Shown here: piece by piece, positions 10,233-21,320 of the stretch
Position numbering within the stretch: the first letter of the stretch is position 1
Layout: each line of letters begins with the position of its first letter
NCBI GenBank assembly: GCA_025526915.1
Contig: JAHLKH010000110.1
Span: 1-64,000, forward strand
Direction of reading: 5' to 3'
Length of the DNA: 64,000 nt
From: Entophlyctis helioformis
Taxonomy: Eukaryota > Chytridiomycota > Chytridiomycetes > Chytridiales > Chytriomycetaceae
Notes under the pieces: generated by a model
What the model was told of the DNA's origin: nothing
Seen by the model: the letters and a program-made list of their open reading frames with translations, nothing else
The model's database searches: none
Position numbers and translations under genes: made by a program

Positions 10233-13200
10233 CTACAGCGGCGGTGAATCGTTTGCGATATCAACATCAAGGTCATCAAACAGCTCGAGTCCAAACTCAT
10301 CACCCGCGGCTGGCGGGTCCGCCACCTTGGCAGCAGGCGGCTGTTCCGTTTGGCCCGGCAATCCAGACGCCGATAAAGAGATATTAGCCTTGAGCAGCTG
10401 CGTGTAGGTGAATATGTCCGGCCGCACGCCATACTCGCGCATCATTTCGGCAACCTGCAGCGCCTTGGCCGTCTCGCCATGCCGCACATAATAGTTGACC
10501 ATCGTGTTGAACAGCCGCACATTCAGCGTGATCGGCCTCCGCGGTGTCGTTCCTTGCGGTTGCGGTTGCGGTTGCTGCTGTGGTTGCTGCGCGCCGTCTT
10601 CATCCGCCGTCTCTATGGCATCGCGTCCACGGCCCTCGTCCAGCGCGAGCAGCTCACTCATCCGCAGCCCATCGCCACGGGCAGCCATCAACGCGCGCTC
10701 GAACCACAAAACTGCGCCATCCAGCCCGTCGCGGAGGTAAAGGGACCGCATCATCACCTCGTACGCCCGGCAATCGGGCACAGCCTCGTCGTCCATATGC
10801 CGCACGTGGTGCGCCACCGCGTCCCAGTCGCCGCGCAACGCATACGCCTTGATGAACATGCTGCGGTTGAGCACAGGGAGAGGGTCGATGAATTCGTGCG
10901 ACCGCGCCTGCTCTTGCTGTGCCTCAAAGACACGCTGCGCTTCATCCATGTATCCCGTTGCGGTGTACAGCTGCACGAGCGTAGAGTACGTGTAGCCTGT
11001 GGGCTGCACGCCGGCGTTGAGCATCAGCTGCAGCGTATCGCTGGCTTGGCTGGCTGTCCGTTGGCGCACCTGCGACTTGAAGAGGATCGTGAACGTGTAC
11101 ACGTCCGGGTCAATGCCGTCGTCGGTCATTTGCTCATACATGCGGTACGCTGCCGCATGGTTGCCAGCCTCGATGTGCGCGTTCATGAGCGCGTTGTAGA
11201 TGCTGGGCGTGAGCGAGAGTCCCTGCAGCCGCATGTGGTCGACCAGACTCACGGCTTTGCGGATCTCGCCTGACCGGCCGTAGGCGTGCACGAGGATCGA
11301 ATAAGTGATTTCGGTCGGCTGGAAGCCGTCGGCGACCATCTCGTCCCACACGCGGAGCAGCGATGTGGTGTCGAGTGCTTCCGCGTATACCGTCATGAGC
11401 GTGTGGTATGTGTGGATGTTCGGGGCAACACCCTCATTCAGCATGCGATCGTAGGTGCGGAGCGCTGTAACCGGATCGCCCGCGTTTGCGTATCCGTAGA
11501 TGAGCGTCGTGTACAGCTTGGTGTCGCGCACAAACAGCGGCCGCTTCCTCTTGCCATCTTGGCTGTCAATGCGCTCAAGGATGGCGTCGACTTCTGCCAA
11601 CCGTTTCTGTTCAAACAGGCTCCGGATCACAGTGGTGTACGTCGCAATGTCGCGGCGGATGCCCTGCGCCTCCATGTCGTGGTAGAGACTGTCGACCTTG
11701 TCGTACATGCCGCGGATCATAAAGTGCGTGAGGTATGAGTTGATGATGTGGGTGGACAACTTGAAGCCAAAGCGGCTCATGTCGCGCACAATGCGGTCAA
11801 CAGCCGCAGAGACAAAGTCCATGTCCAAAAACTGCGACTGGTCGATCGCCGAGCCTGTCGCCTTCTTGGCGCCGGCAAGGTCGGTCTGGCCACGCTTATC
11901 CGCAGAACCACTAGCAGACAAGGGAGACTCCACTGATGACGACGACGACGACGGCGACGACTTGATTGGCGAGCCAGCCGCATTTGACCGCGAGATCTTG
12001 AGCAGCGCTTTGCGGTACTGGACGACAAGGTATCCCCAGATCATGGCCTCGATCATCTGCATCGTCGGCTGCTTGCCTTCGGCGATGTGCTGCTCGTACA
12101 CTTTGCCTGCCGTGTCCATGTCGCCAGACGCGCAGATGACGTAGAGGACGGCCGACGCGGCATTCGGGCAGTAGAGATCGCGTTCCTGCATCTCCTGCAG
12201 GAGCGACTGCATGCGGTCGATGTTGTTTTGCGTCGCGTAGGCCTGGATGAGAACGCGGAACAGCGGGACTGACCATTCTAGGGTCGTGAGCCGGCAAACG
12301 GTGCCAGGCCCAACGTACTTGAGATGGTCGAGCCGCGCCAATGCCTTTTGGGATGCCTGCAAGTCACTGGGCGACAGGTCTGGCCGCTCGTCCAGCAGCT
12401 GGATGCCGATCACGACCGACTGGCCGTCTCCGGCCGTGTCAGCCGTGGCTTGGCCAGTACTGGTGTGGCTGCTGCTCTCCGGGTCATCCAGTCCGAGCAA
12501 CGACGTCAGAGGCGACACGCGCACGGGCACGCCAACAAGCGTCGCCGTTGCCGCGCCATTAATGGTGCCCTTGAACGAATCGTTCACAACCGCGACCTCG
12601 GCGACACCAACGATGCTACGGATCCACCGCTCAGTGTCTCGCACGCCGTGAGAATCAATACGCATCCGCACAAGGTTGGCGACCATGTCCGTCGTGAACC
12701 ACACGCGGTGCTCCAGCCGCGCTCCAACCACCACCCGCCGCAGCGTCTCGAGCCCGCGAGCGTACCCCGTCAATGCAAGCACAATCGCCGCGACTTCCTT
12801 GGTGCCGAGCACAAGGCCGGCCGCCACGATGTCGTCAATCACTAGCTCCAGCACGCGGCCGACTTCCTGCAGCCGTGCGCCTTGGTCGACTTTGCCGCCT
12901 CCGCCGCCATGCCTACTCGCAGACGCGCCGCTGGCAGGTTCGGGCTTGGGAGTGCGATACGACAGGGCCTTGACGACATGGGCATCGTTGTAGCGACCCA
13001 TCCAAGCGAAACTGAGCACGCGCAGAAGCCATGCATACAGATCCCACTGCGTCGACCGCAGGTGGCCGTCGCCCGCCTCCTTGCGCGCTGCGAGGTACAA
13101 CCGCATGGCCGTGTTGACCAGCCGCGTGTCGGGCCGTGTGGTGTCGATCCAGTGTGCGGGCAGGCGGTTGGCCTGGACATGGCGCAGCAGGGCGTCGTAG

Positions 13201-13540
13201 TGCGGCGCTGTCGTACGTCCAAGTGTGTGTCAGCAGTTGTACGTATGCGTTCGCATGTGTCGGTGCATGCATGCGTCCAAGCCATGGCGAGCGGCGTACA
13301 CTGAGGCTGCGGATCCGAGTGCGTGGCCTGGCCGGTCGAGTACGGCCGACGGTGGCCAGCATGCAGTAGCTGCCCATGCAGCGGCCGTTGCTGGTGGTTG
13401 TGGTTGTGGTTGTTGTGCGTCGTCGCCGTGAGGGCCAGAACAGCGTGCGGTTGTGCCCGTGCCTGTGCGAGTGCGAGTGCGAGTGCAGCCAGCGAGTGCC
13501 TCGAGCACCGCAGCCGCAGAGCCCGTGCCGTGTGCTGCAT
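10233..13540 (-). CDS. Pentatricopeptide repeat (PPR) protein, probably mitochondrial
   Basis: Exon 1 is 13540-13300 and exon 2 is 13207-10233, about 1070 residues. The first 80 residues are rich in Arg, Ala, His and Gln and low in acids, consistent with a mitochondrial presequence. From about residue 480 there are at least ten helical repeats of about 35 residues with the PPR pattern, for example TYTTVIRSLFE and TYSILVHAYGRSG, each ending in a G-x-x-P/D turn. PPR proteins bind organelle RNA in a sequence-guided way to act in its processing, stability or translation. A Ser-rich linker (about 11,900-11,960) and a Gln/Pro run (about 10,540-10,590) interrupt the array. Upstream in-frame start codons exist to 13777 but would overlap the next gene. 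Confidence 0.85.
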
Positions 13541-13742
13541 GGCTCTGTCTGACTGCGTGTATGTTGTTGCTGTTGTGGTTGTGGTTGTGTGCTGCTGCTG
13601 CTGCTGCTGCTCTGTGCGCCGTCGCCGTTGGTCCCGTCGTCGTCGTCGGCCTCGCTGCTTCCCAGAATCAGCGATCACACGGCTGGCCAGCTGCGTCGTT
13701 GCGACAAAACCGGCGCTTACAACCAGATGCACCAAAAGTGCC

Positions 13743-14081
13743 ATGGCCGACGCGGCAATGCGCGGCCACCTCGGCATTGTGCAGTTTCTGCACGCCTATC
13801 GCAGCGAGGGATGTACGGCTGCTGCGGCTGCAGAGTCGATCAAGCAAGGCCACGACGACACGGCCGTGTTCCTCCTTGAGCACCGCCCCGAGGTCTCGGC
13901 CGTGATGGCGCTGCAAGCGGCCGTCTCCTCGAGCCACGTCGGCCTCGTCAGGTGGCTCCATGCACACAGGCCAGAGTCGTTCCAGCCTGCAGTGCGTGCC
14001 GAGGCAGCCCGCCTGGGTCGCGACGAGGTGATGCGCTTCTTTGTCGAGGGCGGCCTGGCAAGCGATGCCGCCCGGCAGTGA
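13743..14081 (+). CDS. Short ankyrin-like repeat protein (probably a fragment)
   Basis: An open frame of 112 codons with two or three degenerate ankyrin-like units of the protist/chytrid type: AAMRGHLGIVQFLHAYR followed by EGCT, then EHRPE, then SHVGLVRWLHAHRPE. The sense immediately upstream of the ATG (a CTKSAM-like unit) also fits such a repeat, so the ORF may be the tail of a longer, decayed gene. No splice pair recovers more repeats with confidence. It lies tail-free between the PPR gene start and the tRNA. Confidence 0.45.
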   Translation: MADAAMRGHLGIVQFLHAYRSEGCTAAAAAESIKQGHDDTAVFLLEHRPEVSAVMALQAAVSSSHVGLVRWLHAHRPESFQPAVRAEAARLGRDEVMRFFVEGGLASDAARQ

Positions 14082-14463
14082 TGCGCGTGCCTTGCGGCAT
14101 TCAAGCCGACTGGCTGTCAGTCACTGTATCATGGCGTGCAGACCGCAAGGGTCTTTCTGATCGTGCTCATGGTACAACGCATTGTAAGCAATAAAAGCCA
14201 CTCGTGGGTTTAGCGGGCTTACTGCAAGTGACACTTGTGGTGATCCGATCTGAGCTCTGGGCTGTGGGATTGCTGCCAGCGAGCCCAATGCCATTACTGG
14301 CTGGGTGTGCTATGCGAGCGACGGGACACTTGTATGCCACCCATCTGCCATTCATTGGTGCGGTGCGAGATGCGGCATCAGCATCAAGACAGATTGCGCA
14401 GTGAAATCGCCTGTTTGAGTAGACAAAGTATATATTACATTTGGGGTATCCTGTGAACAAGAA
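14082..14463. other. Intergenic stretch without a recognisable gene
   Basis: About 380 bp between the ankyrin-like ORF and the tRNA. I see no coding conservation, only short open frames and an A/T-rich patch near 14430-14450 just before the tRNA. Confidence 0.5.
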
Positions 14464-14545
14464 GTCAAGATGGCCGAGTGGTTAAGGCGCTGCACTCGAA
14501 ATGCAGTCTCCTCTGGAGGCGTAGGTTCAAATCCTGCTCTTGACG
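14464..14545 (+). tRNA. tRNA-Ser (anticodon CGA)
   Basis: An 82-nt class II tRNA without intron. The acceptor stem pairs GTCAAGA (14464-14470) with TCTTGAC (14538-14544), discriminator G. The A box (TGGCCGAGTGG) and B box (GGTTCAAATCC) are intact. The anticodon arm CTGCA/TGCAG encloses CTCGAAA, giving CGA, which reads UCG serine codons. A long variable arm is present, as expected for serine. CCA is not encoded. Confidence 0.97.
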
Positions 14546-14549
14546 CTTC

Positions 14550-14554
14550 TTTTT
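14550..14554 (+). terminator. RNA polymerase III T-run terminator
   Basis: Five T residues five bases after the end of the tRNA-Ser gene, the usual Pol III stop signal. Confidence 0.7.
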
Positions 14555-14831
14555 GCTCTTGCTGCCATTTTGCCCGCCACAAGCCTGATGTCGCATGTCT
14601 GGTGCATTGCGCCTTGCTTTTTGCGTCTCTCTGCGTCTCTCTGCGTCTCTCTCCGGGCCTCTCCGGGTCTCTTGGGTCGCAGCATGGTCGATCAGCAGGA
14701 AACCAGAACAAGTGGATGCGTTTGTGGGGATATACTGCGTCAAGAGACGCTCTTCATTTCACAGTCGGATCTCGGATGGACTTGCTGACGGATGGACGGA
14801 TGGATGGATGGACAGGAGTGGGACACGCTGC

Positions 14832-15444
14832 TTACTTGATGTACGTTTCCCGCACGCCAGTCTCGAACTGCATGTGTGGTGGCGGACATTCGGTCCAACG
14901 AGCCGATCCGTGCCGTGTCAGTCAGATGCGATGGCAAGGGGCAACAGAGCGTGGATGCATCATACCTTCTGGTTGACAGAGTACAGCTTGAGGTTCTGGT
15001 CCTGGGGAACCGAGAGCCACGGGTAGGGGTTGGTGCGCTTGTTGTACAGAGCAAACGTGGGGTCGGTGCGCAGGTTGCGCTGGAGAAGCAAGCGGACAGG
15101 ACGGGATGGCAAGGGTCAGTCGGATGGTCGTGTGACGGACAAATGAGCAGATCCAGGCAGGCAGACAGCCAGACAGCAGCCAGCAGATCTGGCCAACAGG
15201 AGAGAGCAGCAAGCAGAGAAGAGTGGACTCACGACAATGAGGAGGGCACCACCGCCGACACCGAGGACGACGCCGCTGGCAAGGATGGTCAGGTACGGCT
15301 TTTTGACGTGAGCGAAGAAACTGGAGCGAGCGAGCGGGACAGCAGCGAGTGCGTGTGAGTGAGTGCCAGACACGCGGCAGGCGTGCGCGACAGCGAGCAG
15401 CAGCCACACACGAGCCTGCAGGCAGAGCAGTGGACGCACCCCAT
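14832..15444 (-). CDS. NDUFA4/MLRQ-like respiratory chain subunit
   Basis: Small inner-mitochondrial-membrane subunit of the NDUFA4 (MLRQ) family, associated with cytochrome c oxidase/complex I. Exons: 15444-15440 (five bases), 15320-15233, 15079-14966, 14867-14832, giving about 80 residues. All joins keep phase: the five-base exon plus T makes MGFFAHVKKP. A single hydrophobic helix (LTILASGVVLGVGGGALLIV) is followed by TDPTFAL, then RTNPYPW and DQNLKLYSV, matching the family block (NxPEPW, DQYKFYSVN). The C-terminus ends in ETYIK. Family size is normally 80-90 residues, so it is full length. Confidence 0.85.
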
Positions 15445-15837
15445 ATTGACAGAGACGAGATGAGGATGCAGAAGGCGAGTTGTTGGCTGGGAGGGAAAGG
15501 ACAGGTGCAAAGACAAGCGACTGTTGGGCTGGCTGAGCAGGAGGAGCGTGCGCAGCGTGTTCCTTTTGAGCTCCGACACGCAGCGCAACGAAAAGCTTGT
15601 TGGGGTGGTGCCACACGGTGTGCTGCTCACGTGCCGTGGTGGCCTTGCATGAATTTTGGCTTTGAGCACTCGAAGAGGTCGCCTCATGGTGGTTGCCTCA
15701 GGGTCGCCTGAGGGTCGCCTCCTGTGGCACATCGCAAGGCAGTGATCGCGAGGGGTCGCAACGGGCAGAGGACGCACCAAAGGGAGGCCGTGCCACACAC
15801 ACACAGCCCTCCTTTATTGCGGTCGCTGGCAGGCGTG
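15445..15837. other. Intergenic/promoter region upstream of the NDUFA4-like gene
   Basis: About 390 bp between the NDUFA4-like start codon and the IFT57 stop codon. It holds a CACGTG core (15628-15633) and a GGTCGCCTGAGG-type short direct repeat near 15690-15725. No coding sequence is supported. Confidence 0.4.
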
Positions 15838-17634
15838 CTAGAAGCGCGAGTCGTACACGGACAGGATCTGGATGGAGAACGTGGGCGAGTCGAGCATGCT
15901 CATGGGTCCCTTGTTCTTGAGCTGCATCCAAGGGATCGTGGCGCACGCAGACGCCGTTGCAGCGTTGCATTCGATGGGCAGGTCAGTCAGAAGGGCAATC
16001 AAGGCACGCTGCTGACCACACACACTGACCTTGGCGTGCAGCAGTGTGTGCTGGATGACGCCAATGCGCAGGTCCATCTGCTTGATCTCCGTCTTGAGTC
16101 TTGCGAGTCCTTGCTTGATCGCAACCAGCGGCTTCGAGTCTGTCATGCCGCTGCCAAGATCATCCATGCGAGACTGCAATGCATACAGTCAGCAACAACG
16201 CTCGGCCAGCATACGCCAACGCACACACACACACACACAAGTCAGGCCACTCGCCTTGACACTGTCCAGCTCTTCAGAGATGCGAGAGAGATCGTTGGTG
16301 AGCTCAGTGACATTCGAGCTTGCGACGCCATACTTTTGCTTGAGGTCGGACGTCTGGTCTTGCAGCATGCGGTACTGCTCAATCTGTGGCTCAAAGTGCG
16401 TGTTGATGTACTTTTCGCGAGACGCAATCTTCTCGAGCGTCTTCTCGATCTCGCTGTGCAGCTTGGTGAGCTGCGTCTGCGTTTCGGCCATGGACGAGTT
16501 GATGGTCTTTTCGTGGTGGTTGATCTGCTCGAGATGGATGCGCCAGTCCTTGTTGTCGTTGGGGATCTGCACCTTGAGCATTGGCGTCACTCGCTCAACC
16601 TCGAGTCTCCACTCGTTTGGATCAACCTTGGGCTTGATTGGCGCCGCGACTCTGCAGTTTGCGTGTCAGCCTGCATAGCATCATTGCACTGTTCACCGTA
16701 TTCGTGGCGCTTACTTGACATCCTCAGTCTTTTTGGTTGATTGGATCGTGTCCATGTACATTTCATCCTCCTCTTCAGCCTCGTGAGTCTCATCTTCAAT
16801 ACTGTCTGCCGTCACTTCTGCATCCACATCAACCTCGGCCTCTTCAGGATAGCTGAAATGCTGTTGTCAGCAGGGGATATCCAATCAGTCCGCTTGCCAT
16901 TCAAGCAGATGCCGCCTTACTCGTCAATCTTGTGGACAGGCTTCTGGAACGTAAACCTTGCAGTGTTGAGCGCCGTGTCAACGAGCATCTGCAACACGTA
17001 AATGACCGCGTCGCCGTATGCCTGCTTGAGCTTGACGGGGGCATACTCAAACGGGATGCCAATGCGCTTGAGCTCGGCGGCTGTCGAAAACAAGCGCCAT
17101 CGACCCATGCAGCATACGTGTCAGCAGCGCTGCTTGAATGCCGCCCCGTCTCGGCCAGCACGCCCATCAATGGAAACCAACCAATGTTTGCCGAGACTGC
17201 GTTTGGATCGTCAAACTGGCCAGGTGGCTCGAATGTGTGGTTGCAGAGCTTCATAAGCCACGAGACAAGAATGGCAAAGTGGAAGAACTGCTCGTTGGTG
17301 TTGGTGGATGCCGCCAGGAACACAAACTTGTGGAACGGCCGGATGTTGCTAGTGTGCCACCCAGTCGTGCCCATGCAATGGCGGTTAGCGGTCCCAGCCC
17401 AACTTTCTTTGCATCTGCATGGCTGTCTGCCCGCCTGCTTGCTTGCTGTCCTACTTACTTGGGCTTGCAGAACAAGCGCTGGTAGCCAAGGCACTTGAGC
17501 TTGTCGAGGACATCATCGACATTTGCAACGACGGACGTGCCAGACGCGACGGCACCTCCAGCCGCTGCATTCAGGTTGCCGCGGCTGTTGGACCTTCCTG
17601 CATTTGCGAGTCCCTCTGTTGACCCGCTGTTCAT
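15838..17634 (-). CDS. IFT57: Intraflagellar transport protein 57 (IFT-B complex)
   Basis: IFT57/Hippi, a peripheral IFT-B subunit needed to build the flagellar axoneme. Exons: 17634-17459, 17348-17182, 17080-16921, 16852-16715, 16651-16255, 16173-16030, 15921-15838. The N-terminal half is the calponin-homology-like domain (FVFLAAS, LVSWLMKLC, FDDPNAVSANI, YVLQMLVDTAL). An acidic linker ends in NEWRLEVERV. The C-terminal coiled coil has KLHSEIEKTLEKIASREKYI and TDSKPLVAIKQ, closely following animal IFT57. The intron after SVK uses a GC donor (GCGAGT at 16254). The last exon, starting LKNK, replaces the animal tail with LSVYDSRF. It is transcribed away from the HAD gene; start codons are 91 bp apart. 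Confidence 0.93.
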
Positions 17635-17725
17635 GGCGGCTGGATGCTGTTGATTCGATGGGCAAACGCGACTCGGGCGACTCGAACGCGTGTCCTTTGC
17701 GCATCTCCTGATTGCCAAGGAAGCC
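17635..17725. promoter_or_regulatory. Bidirectional promoter between IFT57 and the HAD hydrolase gene
   Basis: Only 91 bp separate the two divergent start codons, so both core promoters and 5' leaders share it. Two AACGCG motifs are present. No TATA box is evident. Confidence 0.4.
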
Positions 17726-19177
17726 ATGTGGCGGCAGTCTGCGTTGTCTCTGCGGTCGGTGCGGTCGGTTGGCCGTGCGGCTTCTCCCTGCTTGGCAGGC
17801 ATGACAGGCACGGCAACAAGGCGCCTGTCAAGTAAGCTCGTCTTTCCTCTTCAGCACTCGAGTCCAGACAGCGCCGGCTGACGCTGCTCGCTTGGCACAC
17901 CGGCAGCGCACCACAAGCAGCACCACACGCATCCTGCGCACCTTGGCTTCGCCTTTGACATCGACGGCGTGCTGCTCAAGGGCAAGAAGGTGCTCAAGCA
18001 GGCGACGCACTCGCTCAGTCTGCTCAACGCAAAGAAGATCCCGTACATCCTGCTGACCAACGGCGGCGGCGTCACAGAGGAAGCCAAGGCGACCGAGCTG
18101 TCGCACAAGCTGAACGCACACATCCACCCGTCGCAGGTTGTGTTGTCACACAGCCCTATGCATGCTCTCGCTAGCAAGTACGCCGACAAGATTGTGCTCG
18201 TTGTGGGCAAGAACTCGTGCAAGGATGTTGCATTGTCGTATGGCTTTCGCCGTCCAGTTCACCCCGACGATGTGTTTGCATGGAACCCGGCGATGTGGCC
18301 ATTCAAGAGCCCGGCTGGCATCGAGGTTGGTTGCGTGGCAGCGCATTGGATCTGTGCGTGTGTCTCCTGCAATGTGCCAAGAGCATCTGCTTCAAGTCCA
18401 TCTTGCGCGCCGGCTGACACCTTTCTGATGCGCTGCTTGCCATGGACAGAAATGCGACATCGACTTTTCCAAGGAGCCGGCAAGTGGCAGATGCGCACTG
18501 ATCTGCGCAAACATTCTTATACCCGGCTAACGCATCTTTACCGCGCACACAGATCTCTGCCGTGCTCGTGTTCCACGACTCGAGAGACTGGGGCAGAGAC
18601 ATCCAGATCATCATCGACCTCATGAGATCCAAGGGCGGGTTTCTGGCGACCGAGACGGACAAGTCAGAGCCGCAGTCACTGCCGCTGTACTTTAGCAATT
18701 CCGACTTTGTGTGGAGCAACGACTATCCCGTCAATCGGTTTGCACAGGGAGCGTTCAGGCTGGCGCTCGAGGCGCTGTACGTTGAGTTGACAGGCGGACA
18801 GACGCTGCAGTACACAAAGTTTGGCAAGCCCGAGCATGCGACATACAAGTATGCAACCGACATGCTGCAGGCCTATGCACGGACGCTGTGGCCCAACGAG
18901 GAGCTGCCGTGCCGCAAGGTGTACGCTGTTGGAGGTATGGCGACGGTTGCGTGCACGTGCTGGGAGGTGGTCTGTAAGGAGGCTGACACGTCGTGGCTCG
19001 ACAGACAATCCTGCATCAGACATTCACGGCGCCAACCAGCACGGATGGGAATCGATCCTTGTGAGGACGGGCGTGTGGAAAGAGTCGCACGGCCACAACC
19101 ACGGAGCCGGGCATGTTGTGCATGATGTGCAGGAAGCAGTGCACTGGGCACTTGAGAAGGAGCGCATTCAGCTGTAG
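17726..19177 (+). CDS. HAD-superfamily hydrolase, CECR5/Ykr070w-like, mitochondrial
   Basis: Exons: 17726-17831, 17907-18325, 18450-18479, 18553-18934, 19005-19177. The start (MWRQSALSLRSVRSVGR) is a textbook mitochondrial presequence. HAD motif I is FDIDGVLL, motif II is ILLTNGGG, motif IV is VGDNPASDIHGA, the pattern of the class IIA CECR5-like subfamily (HDHD5 in animals, Ykr070w in yeast), whose substrate is not well defined. The 30-nt third exon ends at a GC donor (GCAAGT, 18480), and the join gives KEP-ISAVLVFHD, as in relatives. Full length compared with the family. Confidence 0.88.
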
Positions 19178-19404
19178 ACTTGCTGGGGATCAGCTGTGCA
19201 CTGGCTGTCACTCTATTGGTTGAGAATGAAGACGGTGTCGCGCTTATCATGTCATGGACGGCAAGTGTTCAGCGCGCATCTGCAAGCATACCACCAACCT
19301 TGGCTGCTGTGTGGCCACTTCCGTCGAACGCGAGGATCGCTGATGGTGCTTGACAGGACTCTCGCGCGACACTTCATCCACCATTGAACCAGACGCGACA
19401 AGCA

Positions 19405-19868
19405 ATGGTGAGCGGACACTGGCAGTGCGGCGCCGTGCAGAGGGCCGTGCAGAGGGCCGTGCAGACACTCGCACCTGCCGTTGCTTTGTGCGCTGCGGTG
19501 GCATCTGCTTGTGCCGTGCCGCCGTCTGGCCTGACCCGGCTGACGATGCACTTGCTCTTGACACACAGTCCAAGGACATTCGCTCGTTCTTCCTCAAGGC
19601 ATCGGACAAGGTAGGCAGTCTGCAAGTGCGGCCGCTGATGCACTGGCAGCTGTGCACCCGCAGATAGGCTGGCAGCGTCTTTTCCTTGCTCACCATGCCG
19701 CTCGCATCTCCGTCACAGCCCAAGCCTGGTGCAGCACCGGCGGCCGGCACCCGCAGCAGCAATCGCAACCAGCCTGTTGTCAAGCCGCCCGTCGTTGCTG
19801 TCGAGACTGATGCAGCTGCCGCTGACCATGACGAGGACGACGTCAGTGGCAAGCACAATGCTGGGTGT

Positions 19869-19899
<31 letters not shown>

Positions 19900-21274
19900 C
19901 ATCTGCACTCCTCTATCAGTGCATGCCATGGCCTGCTTGCTATGCCCATCCAGGCTGGCCGCCAGCGTGCATCTGACGACAGTGGCTGACTGTGCGAATC
20001 GGTTCGGACAGATCCCGCAAGGGATCCAAGCGCAAGCCCATGGTGGTCGACTCGGACGACGACGACAACAACAACGGCATGAGCGTCGACAAACCAGCGG
20101 CATCGGCTGCAGCTCCAGAGACAGCGCAGCCCACAAAGCCCCAGCAGGCCTCTGATCTGTCGGCAGCGGCAAAGAAACGCCGTCTGCCCGAAGCGGCCGA
20201 AGTCAGCCCATCGTCGTTTTTTGGTAACAGCAAGGTCAAGCAGAGCGACAAGGCCATGGTCTCTGTCGCATCCACCCGATCGAGTGCTCCCAGCGTTGCT
20301 CCAACTCCAGTCTCTGCTCCAGTCTCAGCTCCAGCTCCAGCTCCAGCTACAGTCCCTGCTAGTCCTGTCAAGAAGGGCGTGGCTGATGCTCATCCTGAAC
20401 CCGTTGTCGAAAAACCACCGGCAAGATCCATGCGTCTCAAGCCCGTGGTTGTGGTCGAAGACGACGAAGACGATGCTGTTCAGCCGCCTTTTCTGGCGTC
20501 CAAGATCCCGCCACCAAAGGCAAAGGAGGAGCCTTCTGTTGTGAGCGCGAGTCCCAGCAGACAGACGCGTTCAAGCGCGCCATCTGCCGCGCCATCTGCA
20601 CCAGTCACGCCTTCGCACAAGCGCAAGATTGCTGACGATGACGGTGAGGGTGATGCCACGGCGGCAAGGACTCCACATGCCAAAAAGACTGCAACACCAA
20701 CAGCGGCGTCATCTTCGACTGCAGCCGTGTCTGCTCCGTCACCCAAGAGACCAGCTGTAGCCGCCAAGACCGACGCAAAGTCGCCTGTCGCTCCTGCTGC
20801 TCCTGCTGCAACAACACCGAGCGGCGATGGCAAAAAGGCTGGGTACCAAAAGTTCCTTGCCCGCAAGACCAGCGGAGGCCCGAGTGCTCCTGGATCCAAG
20901 CCGATCCCTGTTGGTGCCGACAACTGCCTCGCTGGCCTGTCTTTTGTGTTCACTGGCGAGCTGTCCTCCATCTCGCGCGATGCAGCCGCCGATCTGGTCA
21001 AGCGCTATGGCGGGTGAGTATCTTTTGCTCATTGCCACCTTGGCATACTCATGCCAACTTGGCTAACTTGGCTCTGCCGGTTCCAGTCGCGTTGTGAGCA
21101 CGCCAAGCTCAAAGACGTCGTATGTTGTTGTTGGCGATGATCCAGGCGAGTCCAAGCTGGCCAAGGTCAAGACACTCAAGCTTAGCACGCTTGACGAGGA
21201 TGGGTTCTTCAACCTCATCGCGACTCTGCCTTCGCAGGGTGCCTCTGCTGGACCACCCGCAAAGCCCCCTACAA

Positions 21275-21320
<46 letters not shown>

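Noticed and set aside
12842..13777. Upstream extension of the PPR gene to an ATG-like codon at 13777
   Set aside because: It would overlap the ankyrin-like ORF and add Arg/Gln/Thr runs without function; the ATG at 13540 gives a cleaner presequence.
14595..15026. Plus-strand ORFs across the NDUFA4-like gene
   Set aside because: They cross the conserved antisense exons and show no family similarity.
19863..19902. GT microsatellite as a functional element
   Set aside because: Simple dinucleotide runs occur in several introns here (29366, 52412, 58664, 16215); nothing singles this one out beyond obscuring an RFC1 splice site.
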